Shown piece after piece: positions 35,776-48,497 of a stretch of DNA of 64,000 nt. Numbering within the stretch: the first letter of the stretch is position 1; each line of letters starts with the position of its first letter. The translations under genes and the position numbers were made by a program. The notes under the pieces are model-generated. The model saw nothing but the letters and a program-made list of their open reading frames with translations, ran no database searches and was not told where the DNA came from. Source of the stretch: Cryptomeria japonica (lineage: Eukaryota > Streptophyta > Pinopsida > Cupressales > Cupressaceae); the NCBI RefSeq assembly GCF_030272615.1, contig NC_081415.1:510279873-510343872 (forward strand). Reading direction: 5' to 3'.

Positions 35776-38700
35776 CTTTGTACCCTTAGTGGTACAAATT
35801 CCTATGAGAAATGAATTTATTTATTTATTAAATGAAATATCTTAAAGTGGTTTTTATGTTAAATAAATAGTGATTTTCAAGTGAATTTTAATATGTGGAT
35901 TAATAAATTTATCAATGGAAATCAAGGCATGAATTAGTAATGCAAACTGGTTAATTTGGATATATATTCTGGAAATGAATTAAATGCTTGTTAGGAATTC
36001 ATGTTTTTATTCGGTTGAGTATTTGACGTGAATTTTATCCTTGATGGAATATTGATTTGGAAATTGAATAGATGTGAACGGTAAAGGAGTGTTTTATTTA
36101 ATTTTCAATCAATGATGTTGCAAGTGCTTATGATGCTAATTTTCTCAAAGATTGTATGAGTGTGGACTTAGTGAAATTAGTTCTCCTTGCAAGAGTTATA
36201 TTGTGTTATTTTTGGTCTATGGTTCAGTCATCCTGTGGTGGCGTATTTGGTACCTTTGACCAAGTGATATATGATGAATTTGTTGTCTTAACCATGTAGT
36301 GTCTTTGCCTTATGGTTAACCAAGAGTCAATATGTCATTGTTTTGACCACTTGTCTTTGGATAGTGGTGTTATGGCTATCTGTTTCGCCACAGGGTCCTC
36401 GTGGAGTGACCATGTTTGTTTAGTGCCCTTTGAGAGAGTGGCTTTCAAATGGGGGTTGCGCCCAAAGTGATAGGCAAGATGACCCTTCAAAAGTAAGATA
36501 ATAAGTGATAATCTAATTAATTGATTAGGTGGGTAGTTCTCAAACATTAATAAAGATATTGTACCTTGTGCATAGGTGAGTGCTTGTATTGAGGCTCATA
36601 ATGTAGTGAGAAGGCCTGGAATGGCAAACCAACTACCTTGTCTTTGCGAAAGGCCGAGAGGGTCCACATGAGACTTAGTTGGAACCGGAGGTTCGAGAGA
36701 GGTTATCAGGACAGTGAGCTAGGACCTATGGAGGTTGTACCATGGTATCCATCTTAATCTATGCAATGACACTCTCTCTTTAGGTTCACTTGTGTTTTGT
36801 GATACCGAGTCACTTGTGTATTTGTGATGTTGTGTCACCTGGATTATTGTGGAGTCTCTTTGTGTTGTCATGGAGTCGTATTGTTTTGTCAACCATGTCA
36901 TGTTTTTTCTTGCTTGAGGGTCCTCAGCTATCTCCTAGCATGGTGGGGTGATTCCATTTTGGGAATTACATGGTCGGGTGGTAGTGCCACTTCCCATCAA
37001 ATGTTCTTGTTCGTACTTTCATGCGAGGATTAGCTTTGTAGGTGTTTTTTGTGGTTCGTGGCTCATGCTTATCTCGTGTTTTGGAGATTATTGTTATTTG
37101 GAGGCCTATGTGGTCATTATATCATGATCTTTTGTAACCTTGTAATTAGTTAAGTTGTATCTTTATATGTATATTGAGAAGCCATGTATTGGAAGAGCAA
37201 TGTATTTTTAAGATTGGGATGTTATTTATCAGTTTGCTTTATGTTATGTGTGCATGCTTATTGAAGAGAAATTATATTGTATCCTTTCAATCTTTCAATG
37301 GTGAAATTTGATATTGCATATGGCTTCTTGTGAACATTGATTTAATGATGGATTATTGGATTAACCTTAATTGTGGAATTTATCTTTTGGTTTTAATTCT
37401 TCATTGGTAACCCTTAAGGAATTCTGGTGTAAGTCTTATGCTTGTGTTATCATGCATGTCGTCTGTTATGCACTTATTATGTTTATACTTTAAAAAAAAA
37501 AAATTGTTTCACCCTTGTTGTGGGTTTTCCTTTGGGGATCCTAGTGAGGCATTACGGTTATCCCTCATTCTTGTCAGTCGTCCTGTTATGGCATATTTTG
37601 TATCTCTTGACCAAGTAATGTAGTATGACCTTATTGTCTTAACCATGTAGTGCTTATTCCTTATGGTTAACCAGGGGTTAGTATGCCTTTGTTTTTGGCC
37701 ACTTGTATTTGGATAGTGGGGTTATGGTTGTCTGTTTCACCATAGGGTCCTCATAGAGTGACCATGTTCGTTTAGTGTCCTATGAGAGAGTGGCTTTCAA
37801 GTGGGGGCCGCACCCGTTGTGGTTGGTAGGATAACCCCTCGAAAGTCAGTTAATAAGTGATAACCTAATAATTGATTATGGGTGGGTAGTTTTAATATTA
37901 ATTAAGATATTGTACCCCACGCATGGTTGAGTGCTCGTATAGGCTCAAGATGTAGTGGGAAGGCCTGGAATGGCAAACCAACCATCTTGTCTTCACGAAG
38001 GGTTGGTAGGGTCCGCATGAGACTTAGATATAACTGGGGGTTCGGGAAAGGTTACCAAGATAACCCAGGATGGGAGACGGGACCTATGGAGGCCTACCTA
38101 GGGTAACCATCATAAGCTATGCGACACCACTCTCTCTCTAGGGTCACTAGTGTATTGTGAGGTCGAGTCACATGGAGTATTGTGAAGTCGTATTGTACTG
38201 TCATCCTTGTCTTATTTATGCTTGCTTGAGGGTCCTCTACTATCTTCTAGCACGGTGGGGTGATTCCATTTTGGGATTACATGGTCGGGTGGTAGTGCCA
38301 CTTCCCATCAAATATTCTTGTTCGTACCTTCATGCGAGGATTGGCTTCGCAGGTGTTCTTGTGGTTCATGACTCATGCTCTATCTCATGTTGGAGAATAT
38401 TATTCTTTGGAGACCTATGTGGTCAATTGTATCAATGAATTTGTTTAACCTTGTATTTGATAGAGTTGTTAACTTTGAATGTATTATTGGAAGCCATGTA
38501 TTTTATGGTTAATGTAATCCTAAGTTTTGGATGATATTTATCAGCTTTCTATATGATTTGTGTAAATGCTTAATTTAAGAGAAAATTATATTGTTACTCT
38601 TTCAATCTTTAAATGGTGTAATTTGTTATTGTATATGGTTTATTATGTTCATTGAGTAATGATGGATAATTGGATTAATCGTAATTGTGGAATTTAACTT

Positions 38701-38873
38701 TTAGTTTAATTCTTCGTTGGTAACCCTTCAAGAATTCTGGTGTTAGTCTTCCGCTTGTGTTATTATTGTGAAATGTAGTAATTAATGCACTTAATGTGAT
38801 TTATACTTTTTAAAAAAAAATTATTTCACCCTTAGTTGTTGGTTTTCCTTTGGGGTTCCTGGCGGGCATTACA

Positions 38874-38878
38874 ATCTC
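38874..38878. repeat. Right target-site duplication ATCTC of outer element
   Basis: Matches 6953-6957 exactly and starts right after the LTR end at 38873. Confidence 0.9.
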
Positions 38879-39653
38879 GCTCATTCCCTTGCTACCCCAA
38901 CCCATGACTTGGTTGTTGAAGGCCTTTGTATCTTGAAGGAGTCTCCTACCACCTCCACTATGGACATAAAAAAGGAAACTTAAGAAAACTTCCCCATTGG
39001 CCAAAAAACCCAAGATAGCCAGATCTAGAAGGTTATCAGTGATGGAGAGGTGGAGCGTGTGAAGATGATAGCAAAAGTGGGAGTTCCAATCATAGATGCT
39101 CTAACAGGCTAGCTAGGCATATGATTGAAAAATGAAAGAAAAGAAACTAGTGGATTATGGTGAGGAATTGAAGGAAAAGGACATTATTGATGATGGTGAT
39201 GTTGTTGAGGATGAGGGCAATGTTGTGGATGACGCGGAGAAGGACACGAGTTCAGCTAAGTCTACTAGTAACAATTCAACACACTATGGAAGTGGTAAAA
39301 TTGAGCTTATGGACCTGACCTGAGAGGCCATGCCAAAGGAAGATCACACTCACAAAGGGGGGAGTGTGGGAACATGTGTTGATTGCAAGACTACCACAAT
39401 AGATTTGGATTCCCTAAAGAAGAAAGCACTAGAGATGAATCAGAAGATGATTAGTATTTCTAGGTTCAGCCTACATGTGATGCACAAATCAACCACCTCC
39501 CTATGCTTGATGCAAAAGGAAGTATTGGGAAATGATGCTGAAAAGGGAGGAAACTATAAGGAACTTTTTCAGTTCCTCACTGAAGACGAGCAATTTGCTC
39601 AAGTAGACATTGGTTGGTTGGTTCTAGTTTTTAAAATCTTATGTTATATTTAG
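38879..39653 (+). pseudogene. Right half of the decayed coding sequence
   Basis: Reading resumes with LAHSLATPTHDLVVEGLCIL, shifts frame, then gives an acidic stretch at 39132-39323 (GDVVEDEGNVVDDAEKDTSS) and a last stretch at 39330-39653 (LDSLKKKALEMNQKMISISR, GGNYKELFQFLTEDEQFAQ) ending near TAG 39651. It is multiply frameshifted. As this continues directly from the ATCTC site, the outer retrotransposon landed inside this older gene-like remnant. Family unknown. Confidence 0.45.
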
Positions 39654-40763
39654 CTAAGATTTATTATCGTCATACTTATTTTTCTAAGACTTTTAAGCTA
39701 ATTTTTGATATGCTTAAGTGTGCAATTAGTAAGTGTATTGTTAGTTGTTAATGTTAGTCGATTCCATAAAATAAAATATTTACAATACAAGATTTTAAAA
39801 CCAATGACTGCATGTTTATTCTCTTATAATGGATTTCTTTGCTGCACACAGCTGCATAGGATTTAGATGGTACCATTTTAATCTGCTCCACATGGATGTG
39901 ATGTTTTATTAAGATTCGTATCCCTTGTTTTCCAGTCAATCTCATTTTAGTAGGATTCCTCTCCACTATTTTCAAATCAATTTCAATTTACTGGATGCGA
40001 GTCATGAGAAATAGTTTTAGAAGAATTCATCTAAAACTATTTAGCCTTCATATAAATTAAGTGAATAGATTAAGCTCAAATTTTCTCTACGGATTTAAAA
40101 TAATAAATTTATGTTCAAAACCTTTATAATTGTGTGGGTAGCAAGGAGTTGTGGGTTTGTGTCTTTTTTGTTGGAAGAGAAGATTCAACACGATTAGCAT
40201 AGTGCAGATAAATATGTCGCAAGCTTAATATCATGTTGCTGAGTTTATCATGAATATCATGAGAAGCTCACATTAATATTATGTCTCCGTATAATATGTG
40301 ATTCTTTTCTCCTATAATCTTGCAAATTTAGAGGCATTGATTTGAGTTACAAGGGGCTGGCATAATTATTGGCATAATTCTTACAAATTTGGGGGGCAAA
40401 TTGTAGACGTAAATATAAGAAAATTGTAGCTCTAATTCTTGGCATAATTCTTACAAATTTGGGGGGCATAATTCTGAAGCTTAATATCATGTTGCTGAGT
40501 TTATCATGAATATCATGATATGCTCATATTAATATCATGTTGTTGTTGAGTTTTTCTACCCACATAGTCTTTTGTAGTGCCAATCAACTACATTTTTTGG
40601 ATGTTTGATGCTACAAAAGTGGATGTTGTGCTTGCAATATATCAGTTTCAAAGAGTTTGAGTGAAGAATAAGACATTTGTAAGCAACAAAAAGAATACCA
40701 ACAAAGTATGTGAAGATTTAAACTTATTTGGTTATTTAGAACAGAGCATCATGGATTCAATTA
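39654..40763. other. AT-rich unassigned sequence with small direct repeats
   Basis: No coding sequence. Two short segmental repeats are visible: CTTAATATCATGTTGCTGAG-type blocks (about 40216 and 40479) and ATTCTTACAAATTTGGGGGG (40378 and 40447). The motif AACTTATTTGGTTATTTAGA (40721-40740) recurs at 41409 and about 41468. Confidence 0.5.
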
Positions 40764-41376
40764 GTATTATTTTTTTCAATAAAAGTGGAAAACCACCCAT
40801 TTTATTAATATTTATAAAAAAATTTATATATACAACCTGGTTCAAAGAGCATCGATAGGAAAGAACCAGGCAAAGCAAACCTCTAGTCTTGCTCATAAAG
40901 TCCCAAAGGGAAAATAGTACAGACGGTTACAATCGAAGACGTAAAGAGAATAACCCAAACCAGCCCCAAAACATCCCCAGAAAACCAGAAGGGCCAATAG
41001 AGCCAGTTACATGAAAAAATCCCAGCCCCCCAGAATATTTGAAGTCAATACAAAAACTATCAGAAGGTGAACCTGAAACATGAGGAGTGCAAAAACCAAA
41101 TACTGGAACCTTCCTCAGGAGGAGACAAAGGCTGGAAAGTCCCCTCATTCTGACCCTCTAGAACTACCACCTGTAGAGGCACAACTGCACTTGGAAGAGA
41201 CATTACCGCCTTCAACGAGTCAAGAAAAAAGTGAATACCTGAAAACACATTAACAGTCGCAGCCAAGATATCTGGAGACACAAGATCTAAAAAAGCTACA
41301 AGAGCAAACATCGTGTCATCTTAAAGATTAGAAATCAAACCACCTCTTATAACTAAAAGTAGCAAACATCGTGTCG
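40764..41376 (-). mobile_element. Short retroposon-like insertion, minus strand
   Basis: 613 bp flanked by TCATGGATTCAATTA at 40749-40763 and 41377-41391, a 15-bp duplication of the kind left by LINE-driven insertion. Base composition is more balanced than the surroundings. Two overlapping minus-strand frames (41060-41311 and 40927-41148) have no recognised domain. The plus-strand start is T-rich then A-rich, not a clean poly-T. It could be a 5'- or internally-deleted LINE or a SINE-like unit. Part of the flank is also duplicated locally, so the target duplication is likely but not certain. Confidence 0.6.
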
Positions 41377-41391
41377 TCATGGATTCAATTA

Positions 41392-44300
41392 TTATAGTTG
41401 AAGATATAAACTTATTTGGTTATTTAGAACAGAGCATCATGGATTCCATCATTTTTTAGTTGTAGATTAAAACTTATTTGGTTATTTAGATGCATACGGG
41501 GTTGTCGCTGGATCAGAAGATGATAGAAAAATGACACCATGCTACATTGAACTACATTTCTAATTTTAATTTTATCACTTATAAATTATATATGATACAT
41601 TCATTAATTATTTTGAGCATTAATATTTGTATCTATGTGAAGTGAGTGTTTCAATATTGTTATGATTTATGTGTGTCAATCATGCGTTTGTTGTGTTTCA
41701 ACTTTAGTATTTACTTCATGTGTTTTAGGTGTATAGGTCAACCAATTTAATGTTAAGCGTGTATAAACTTTGGCATCTACTTTTCTATGCACTTATTATT
41801 TTTTGATGTATGTTTGAACTCTATTGTTTTCTACTTTATATGCACTAACCTTTTGTCAAAAGTGTTTGAATATTGTACTTTAGGTGTGTGTGCTATAATT
41901 TAGATGCTAACACGTGTGCTTTTGACATTCACTTTTTTATGTATGCAAATTGTGTGTTTGAATTAACTTTTTATTATTCACTTTATGTACGTGCACGTTT
42001 GATTTTAAAATGTGTATGGTATGTTTCAAATATGTTTGCATTCAATTTAGGTGTTTATTTAAATGTTGGCATCTAAATGAGCTTTACGTGTGTTACACTT
42101 GAACTTTCACATTCATTCTACATGAATAGTTTGTAAGATTTTAATTTCACTGTGTTTATGTAAAACTTTGTTTAAACTTTGGAATTCGTAGGATTTGATC
42201 CACTTTTATTTCACATTCATTCTACATGAAGAGTTTGTAAGATTTTAATTTCACTGTATTTATGTAAAACTTTGTTTAAACTTTGGCATTTGTAGGATTC
42301 GATCCACTTTTATTTGTGTCTTTTTATCTTTGAACTTTGTCATGTTCAAACTTTAATGGTTTCTTAAAACTACTTTTAGCATTCTTCACTTTATATGAAG
42401 TTCATTTAAAAGGTTATCATTTACTTAGATACGATACTCAGTGCACATGTATTTAAAGTGTGTTTAATATTATTATATATGTAAATTGTGTGTTTGAACT
42501 AACTCTGGCATTCATAGGATTTGATCCACTTATTATTTGTGTCTTTTATCTTTGAACTTTGGCATGTTCAAACTTTAAAGGTTTTCTAAAACTGCTTTTA
42601 GCATTCTTCTCTTCGTATGAAGTTCATTTAAAGGTTATCATTTACTTAGTCTACAAGAAGAGTGTGTAAGACATGACCTTCAGTTTATGTGTTTTAAGTT
42701 TGAAATTTGGCATGTTCAAATTTTAATGATTTTTTAAAACTACTTTTAACTTTCTTCACTTCGTAGGATTTGATCCACTTTGTATGATGTTAGTTTAAAG
42801 GTTCGTTTACTTAGATATGATACTCTCAATTTGTGGATGTGTATGTTATGTTTGAATTTTTAAACATTGGCATCTTTGTGTCTTTTTGTGTTTGAACTTT
42901 GGCATGTTCAAAATTTAATGATTTTTTAAAACTACTTTTAGCATCCTTAACTTCATATGAAGTTTGTTTAAAGGTTATCATTTACTTAGATATGTTTCTC
43001 TTATTATGTTACTTTGGCATGTTCAGACTATAATGGTTTTCAAAACAACTTTTAACATTCTTCACTTTGTATGATGTTCATTTAAAGGTTATCATTTACT
43101 TAGATAGGATGCTCTCAATATTGGGGTGTGTATGTGATGTTTGAATTTTTATAGTTACTCTACATGAATAGTGTGTAAGACTTGACAATCACTTTATGTG
43201 CTTGTTTGAACTTTGACAACTTTCACCTTTAGTATGTATATGTGTTTGAAGTGTGTTTAATATTACTATGTGTTTGAATAATTGATCCACTTATTATTTG
43301 TGTCTTTTTATGTATGAACTTTTGGCATGTTCAAACTTTAATGATTTTTTAAAAACTACTTTTAGCATTCTTAACTTCGTATGAAGTTTATTTAAATGTT
43401 ATCATTTACTTAAATATTAATTACTATGTGAGTGTGTACTAATATTAATTACTATGAGTGTAAACTGTGTGTTTGAACTAACTTTGGCATTCATAGGATT
43501 TGATCCACATATTATTTGTGTCGTGTTATGTTTGAGCTTTAATGATTACTCTCATTATGTGGGTGTGCATGTTATTATGTTTGAATTTTTGAATTTTTAG
43601 AGTCACTCTACATGAAGGGTGTGTAAGACTTGACATTCACTTTATGTGTTTGTTTAAACATTGACATTGTTTACCTTCTTTGGCATGTAAACCTTTAATG
43701 GTTTTTTAAAAATTACTTTTAGCATTCTTCACTTCATATAAATTTCGTTTAAAGGTTATCTTTTACTTAGATATGATACTCTCAAGATGTAGGTGTGTAT
43801 TTTATGTTTGAATTTTTATAGTCTCTATATAAAGATTGTGTAAAACTTGACATTCACTTCATGTATTGATATGGTACTCTCATTAAGTGGGTGTGTATGT
43901 TTTGTTTGAATATTTTAGTCACTCTACATGAAGATTGTGTAAGACATTCACTTAATGTGTTTGTTTAAATTGTCATCTTTTACCTTTAGTGTGAATATGT
44001 GTTTAAAATGTGTCTACATTGTGTGCTTGAACTAACTTTGGCATTCATAGTTTGATCCACTTGTTATTTGTGTCTTTTTATGTTTGAATGTCGGTATGTT
44101 CAAACTTTTTTTTCAAGTGTCCTCCAGATTCAACATGTTTGAACTTTCTAGTTGTGTCGATGTTCCCTTTGCATGTGTTTGAGCTTTGATGCACACTTTT
44201 CAACGCATACATCATGTGTGGTGATTTAACTAAATTTGTGTTATTTGTGCTTCAAATTTAGTATTTTTTACTTTACAATTAACTTTTTAGTGTGAATGAT

Positions 44301-44477
44301 GTGTGTTATCTTAGAATTGACAAACTTTGATAAAAATTTAAATCACGTTTTTAAAACAATAATTGTGTTATGTTGTCTTAGTGTTAAATTGAACTTTCTA
44401 ATTGTGTTAATGTTCCCTTTGCATATATGTTGAGCTTTGGCATACTAAATTTTCAAAGTTTACATCATGTGTGGTGA
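41392..44477. repeat. Degenerate phrase-repeat array, part 1
   Basis: AT-rich DNA in which the same ~50-300 bp phrases recur with drift. A block around TTTAGCATTCTTCACTT, then TTTAAAGGTTATCATTTACTTA occurs about seven times between 42377 and 43800. TTTGAACTTTGGCATGTTCA, CACTCTACATGAAG and GATCCACTTATTATTTGTGTC also recur. Spacing is irregular. No ORF is meaningful. It resembles an old, scrambled tandem repeat. Confidence 0.8.
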
Positions 44478-44493
44478 TTTCTAAATTTGTGTT

Positions 44494-45409
44494 TTGGATT
44501 AAGGTAAAAACAGGTTTTGAAGGGGCCCCGAAACCCTTTACAAAGGAGATTATCAAAGTAAAACTCGGAAGAGATGTTGTCATAAAATTGAAACATTGAG
44601 TTAACAACAACCAAAAGACAAGAGGCTACCAGAGCCAGAACCTAGAACAAGAGCTATAACAAGAACAACCAACAACCAGCCAAAAACTAGCCCATCGGGA
44701 TTTACCTTTAACTTTGCCCTTGTGGAAACAAAGAGTCATCCAAAGCGTTCTTTGGCCTTCTTAAAATTAGCTATAAAAAACCCTTTAGCCATAGGGTAAA
44801 TATGTATCTTATCATAAATGAGCGACCCCAAATTTTCAGAAATCCAGGCATGGAGGTTAGGATGACTGGGCCAAAAACCCTTGAACCTACAGATCACTTT
44901 GTGAGAAGAGAGGATAGAATCATTAAGATCTATCTCATTCTCTGTCTCCTCAGACAACTTAATTGAAATGGCACAAGAAACCGGGACAAGCTCTCTCTCC
45001 CCAGGTCGTCTTTGCAAACTATGACCATGAGAAGCATAGGTGGAACCAAAGAAACAAACTGTTGTATCTCCCCCTCCACCATGGCCCCCCAAAGAACCCC
45101 GCAAACCATCCACCGCAACACCCCCATAGACAACCGCAACATGCAATGGACGACCATGATCAGCGATTGCAACAGGTATCGTCAAATCAAACACAGCGGC
45201 TACAAACGAGGAAGAAGGGCGAGCATAACCCCCACCACTCCCCGTAGAGGCCGCGCCCAAGCTCGTAGCAACAAGAGAAGCCATGCGTGCAACACGCACA
45301 TCAAAGGTGGGATCCGAAGCAGCAGCTAGAGAAGACATCGCAGAGGCGGGAAAAACTTCCAAAAAAACTTCCTTATGCAATCCTCAGTTAACTCTTTTTT
45401 GTTAGGAGG
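44494..45409 (-). pseudogene. LINE ORF1 fragment, minus strand
   Basis: Flanked by TTYCTAAATTTGTGTT copies (about 44478-44493 and 45410-45425), a 16-bp target duplication. The minus frame 45380-44736 (214 codons) starts with a Gly/Ala/Ser-rich N-terminus. It ends VICRFKGFWPSHPNLHAWIS, then SLIYDKIHIYPMAKGFFIANF, matching the DUF4283-type domain of plant L1 ORF1 proteins. The zinc knuckle and all of ORF2 are absent; about 240 bp of non-coding DNA follows to the 3' edge. So it is a heavily internally deleted LINE. GC content is much higher than its surroundings. Confidence 0.75.
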
Positions 45410-45425
45410 TTCCTAAATTTGTGTT

Positions 45426-47587
45426 ATTTGTGCTTCAAATTTAGTATTTTTTTACTTTAGAAGTAACTTTTTAGTGTGAATGATGCTTGATATAACAAAA
45501 TTTGGTATTCACTTTTTTTTTTTTTTGCATGAAGTATGTTCTTCAAATAAAAATATAAATTACATTTTTGGAACAAAAAATGTGTTATGGTGTCTTGGTG
45601 TTAAATTGAACTTTCTAATTGTATCAATGTTCCCTTTGTATATTTGTTTGAGCTTTGACTTTCTTGAACTTTTTAGTGTCTACATTATGTGTAGTGATTT
45701 AACTAAATTTGTGTTGTTTGTGCTTTGATTTTATTTATTTTTTACTTTTAACAAACTTTGGTACTCACTTTTGTGTTTGCATGAAGTATGCTCTTTAAAA
45801 AAAAAAAAATCACATTTTTAAAATCAAAAAATGTGCTATGGTGTGTAGGTGTTGAAGTGTACTTTCTAATTGTGTCAATGTTCCCTTTGCATATTTGTTT
45901 GAGCTTTGAATTTCTTGAACTTTTCAATGTTTACATATGTGTGGCGATTTAACTAAATTTGTGTTATTTGTGTTTCAAACTTAGTATTTTTTTTTACTTT
46001 AAAAATAAATTTTTAGTGTGAACAACATGATGTGTGTGTTTTAACAAAACTTTTATTTGCATGAAGTATGTTCTTTAAATAAAAATAATCGCATATTTAA
46101 AACAAAAATTATGTCATAGCGTCTTGGTTTTAAAAGTCTATAGAATTTATTTTGTGTCTTGGTGTATTCACTTTTGTTTGCATGGAGTATTCTTAAAAAA
46201 ATATAAATCAAATTTTTGAAACAAAAATTGTTGTTATGGTGTCTTGATGTTAAATTGTACTTTATAATTGTATCGATGTTTCTTTCATATATTTGTTTGA
46301 GCTTTGACTTTCTTGAACTTTTCGGCGTTTACTGAACATGTGTGGTGATTTAACTTAATTTAGTGATTTTTTTTACTTTAGAATTAACTTTTTAGTGTGA
46401 ACAACATGATGTGTGTGTTAACAAAACTTTTATTTGCATGAAGCATGTTCTTTAAATAAAAATAATCACATATTTAAAACAAAAATTATGCTATGGTGTC
46501 TTGGTCTTAAATGCTTATGTTTTTTAAGTGTATTTTTGGATTATTTTTAAGGTCTATGTATTTTACACATCTTATAAAGTTGTTGCACATGGTCACAAAC
46601 CTTCAATGTATTACATGAAGGGACTTGTCTCCCATATACTTCCTTTCTTCATTTAAATGAATTGCATGTGGCTTGGTTGCCCCCCCACACCTTGAATGTG
46701 TATGTAATTTGTATTGTAGACTTTTTTTTCTCCTTGTACATATTAACCAACGTGCTCTCATGTCCCACGTTTATGCTATATTTCATTATATACTTATCCT
46801 ATTTGTTTATAATATATAATTCTACACTTACATACCCAAATACAAAACAACGACAGAGAAATAAAGGGAAAATGGAGGAAAGAAACACTTGCTTTCCATT
46901 ATCTCAATATGGAATCAAATGTCTTGGTGTTAAATGTCTATGTTTTTTAAAGTGTATTTCTGGATTATTTTTAAGGTCTATGTATTTTACACTTTTTATA
47001 AAGTTGTTGCACATGACCACAAGCCTTCAATGTATTGCATGCATGGACTTCTCTCTCATATACTTCCTTTAATGGCTTGCATGTCGCTTCCTTGCCCCCA
47101 CACCTTGAATGTGTATAATTTGTATTGTAGACTTTATTTTATCTCTGTACAAATTACCCAACATGTTCTCATGTCCCACATTTATGCTATATTTCATTAT
47201 ATACTTATCTTATTTATTTATAAATATACAATTCTACACTTACAAACCCAAACACACAACAACGATAAAGAAATAGAAAGAAAATGGAGGAAAGAAACAC
47301 CTGCTTTCCATTAACTCAATGATATGAAATTAAAACATTTAAAAGAATAAAATTATTTTGTTTGACATTTTTTATTCCTGTGAAGAGTGTATAATTTTTT
47401 ACATTCACTTTATGTGTTCGTTTGACATATTTGATCTATAGCACTAAATTTGTATGTGTGAAAAGTGTCCATTTGAAATAAAATTAAGTAAATTGTGTTT
47501 AAACTTAAATGTTTAATTTTTAACACTCACTGAATGTGTGTGTAAAAACTATGTTTGTATGAAGTATTGTTGAACTTTATAAGCACA
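45426..47587. repeat. Degenerate phrase-repeat array, part 2
   Basis: Repeats of a block holding AACTTTCTAATTGTRTCAAT, GTTCCCTTTGCATAT, TGTTTGAGCTTTGAC and GTGTGGTGATTTAACTAAAT occur near 45605, 45860 and 46258, with relatives at 44140 and 44390 in part 1 and at 56030. At 46498-46920 and 46921-47330 there is a clear tandem duplication of ~420 bp; a diverged third copy lies at about 56500-57000. Confidence 0.8.
46498..47330. repeat. Two tandem ~420-bp units
   Basis: Both units begin GTCTTGGTSTTAAATG and run through GGATTATTTTTAAGGTCTATG and TCATTATATACTTATC to GAAAATGGAGGAAAGAAACA. They differ by scattered substitutions and small indels. They produce paired mock frames (46662-47072 and 46934-47314). 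Confidence 0.9.
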
Positions 47588-48497
47588 TCAATATTTCCTT
47601 TACTAAGTAATGGGCATGAGAGGGGCCTATGTGCGCAGGCTAGAGCTTGTGCCCTAGCTGCGTTCGTGTTGCTCTGTGTGTCTTTCCCTGCACAATTCTA
47701 GTTTTGACGTGTAAAAGGTGGATTTTTTTCGTGTGTGGAGCGGGTGTGTGTTGTGCTAAGGGTCTATGTTGGAGGGTCTTCTTTTCTAGTGGGTTAGTTT
47801 TTGTTGGGGTTTGTTTGTGCTATGGGGATCGATGGTTGTTGTGTCAGGTATGGAGGAACAAAGGGTTTCTTCTACCTTTGTGGTAGTTGGTGCTTTGGAT
47901 CATGATGAATCCTTGTCGGGTGTGCATGCAATGCCTCCATATTCATTTTATGTGGGTAAGGTCCCCAAATTGAAGAAGGTCAATGGTTGCTTTTCTTAAA
48001 GTCAAGATTTTTCAATTTTGGTTCTTTCTTCAGAGTCAGTTATGGAAGATGTATCTATCATATTGGAGTCGTCATGCTCTCATTTACAAATTTCTTGGGA
48101 TACAAATTTCTCTATCGGTGTTGGATTCTTGGATCCATTGTTCATGACAGGTTGAGGGTGAGATATAGATAATGTTATTTACGAATAGTTACTTTATGGT
48201 TGTGTTTTCCAACATAGCTGATAGGAATTGTGTTTTTGAGGGAGGGCCCTACTTTTATAACCATATGGGTCTTTTTTTTAAACCTTGGCATGTGGGTTTC
48301 AATTTGGTTGAAGAGTTAGCCTTGAGGGTTCCTATTTGGGTGCATCTGCCTCACCTTCGTTTGGAATTTTGGAGAGAGGACATTTTTGCAATGGATTGCT
48401 ACTTTGCTTGGAAAAATGACTACAGTTGCTCAACAAACCCTAGATAGAAAGGTAATTTCTTTTGCTAAAATTTGTGCTAATATTGATTTAAATAATC

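Larger units (their letters stand above)
33841..37556 (+). mobile_element. Family A solo LTR
   Basis: 3716 bp starting TGTAATACCCC and ending GGCATTACG (last base mutated from A), between GTTAT copies at 33836-33840 and 37557-37561. It has only one LTR and no internal region, the usual product of recombination between two LTRs. It shares the family core GCAGGTACAAGTACC and ATCGACTCCACCTGG (34223-34265) and the 3' phrases with the outer LTR, but is clearly diverged from it. Confidence 0.93.
6958..38873 (+). mobile_element. Outer Family A LTR retrotransposon carrying nested insertions
   Basis: Two related long LTRs (6958-12705 and 31452-38873, both interrupted) enclose a primer-binding site and the first codons of gag. 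Everything else between them belongs to later insertions. The element is flanked by ATCTC on both sides. Subtracting the inserted DNA leaves about 4.2 kb for the 5' LTR, matching the 4215-bp solo LTR at 48498-52712. The internal region has almost vanished: only 12706-12899 remains before the Gypsy insertion, and a deletion removed the rest together with the first ~137 bp of the 3' LTR. Without gag-pol it cannot be assigned to Gypsy or Copia from sequence alone. Confidence 0.9.
31452..38873 (+). repeat. 3' LTR of outer Family A element (with solo LTR insertion)
   Basis: 31452-33840 and 37562-38873 align to the 5' LTR from 7095 onward. The join is broken by the solo LTR 33841-37556 plus a duplicated GTTAT. 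It ends GGCGGGCATTACA at 38873 and is followed by ATCTC. Net length is about 3.7 kb; the difference from the 5' LTR comes from the missing first 137 bp and the absent foldback duplication. Confidence 0.9.

Noticed and set aside
44963-45329. Plus-strand His/Pro/Arg-rich frames
   Set aside because: They are antisense shadows of the minus-strand LINE ORF1 fragment, which has a recognisable domain.
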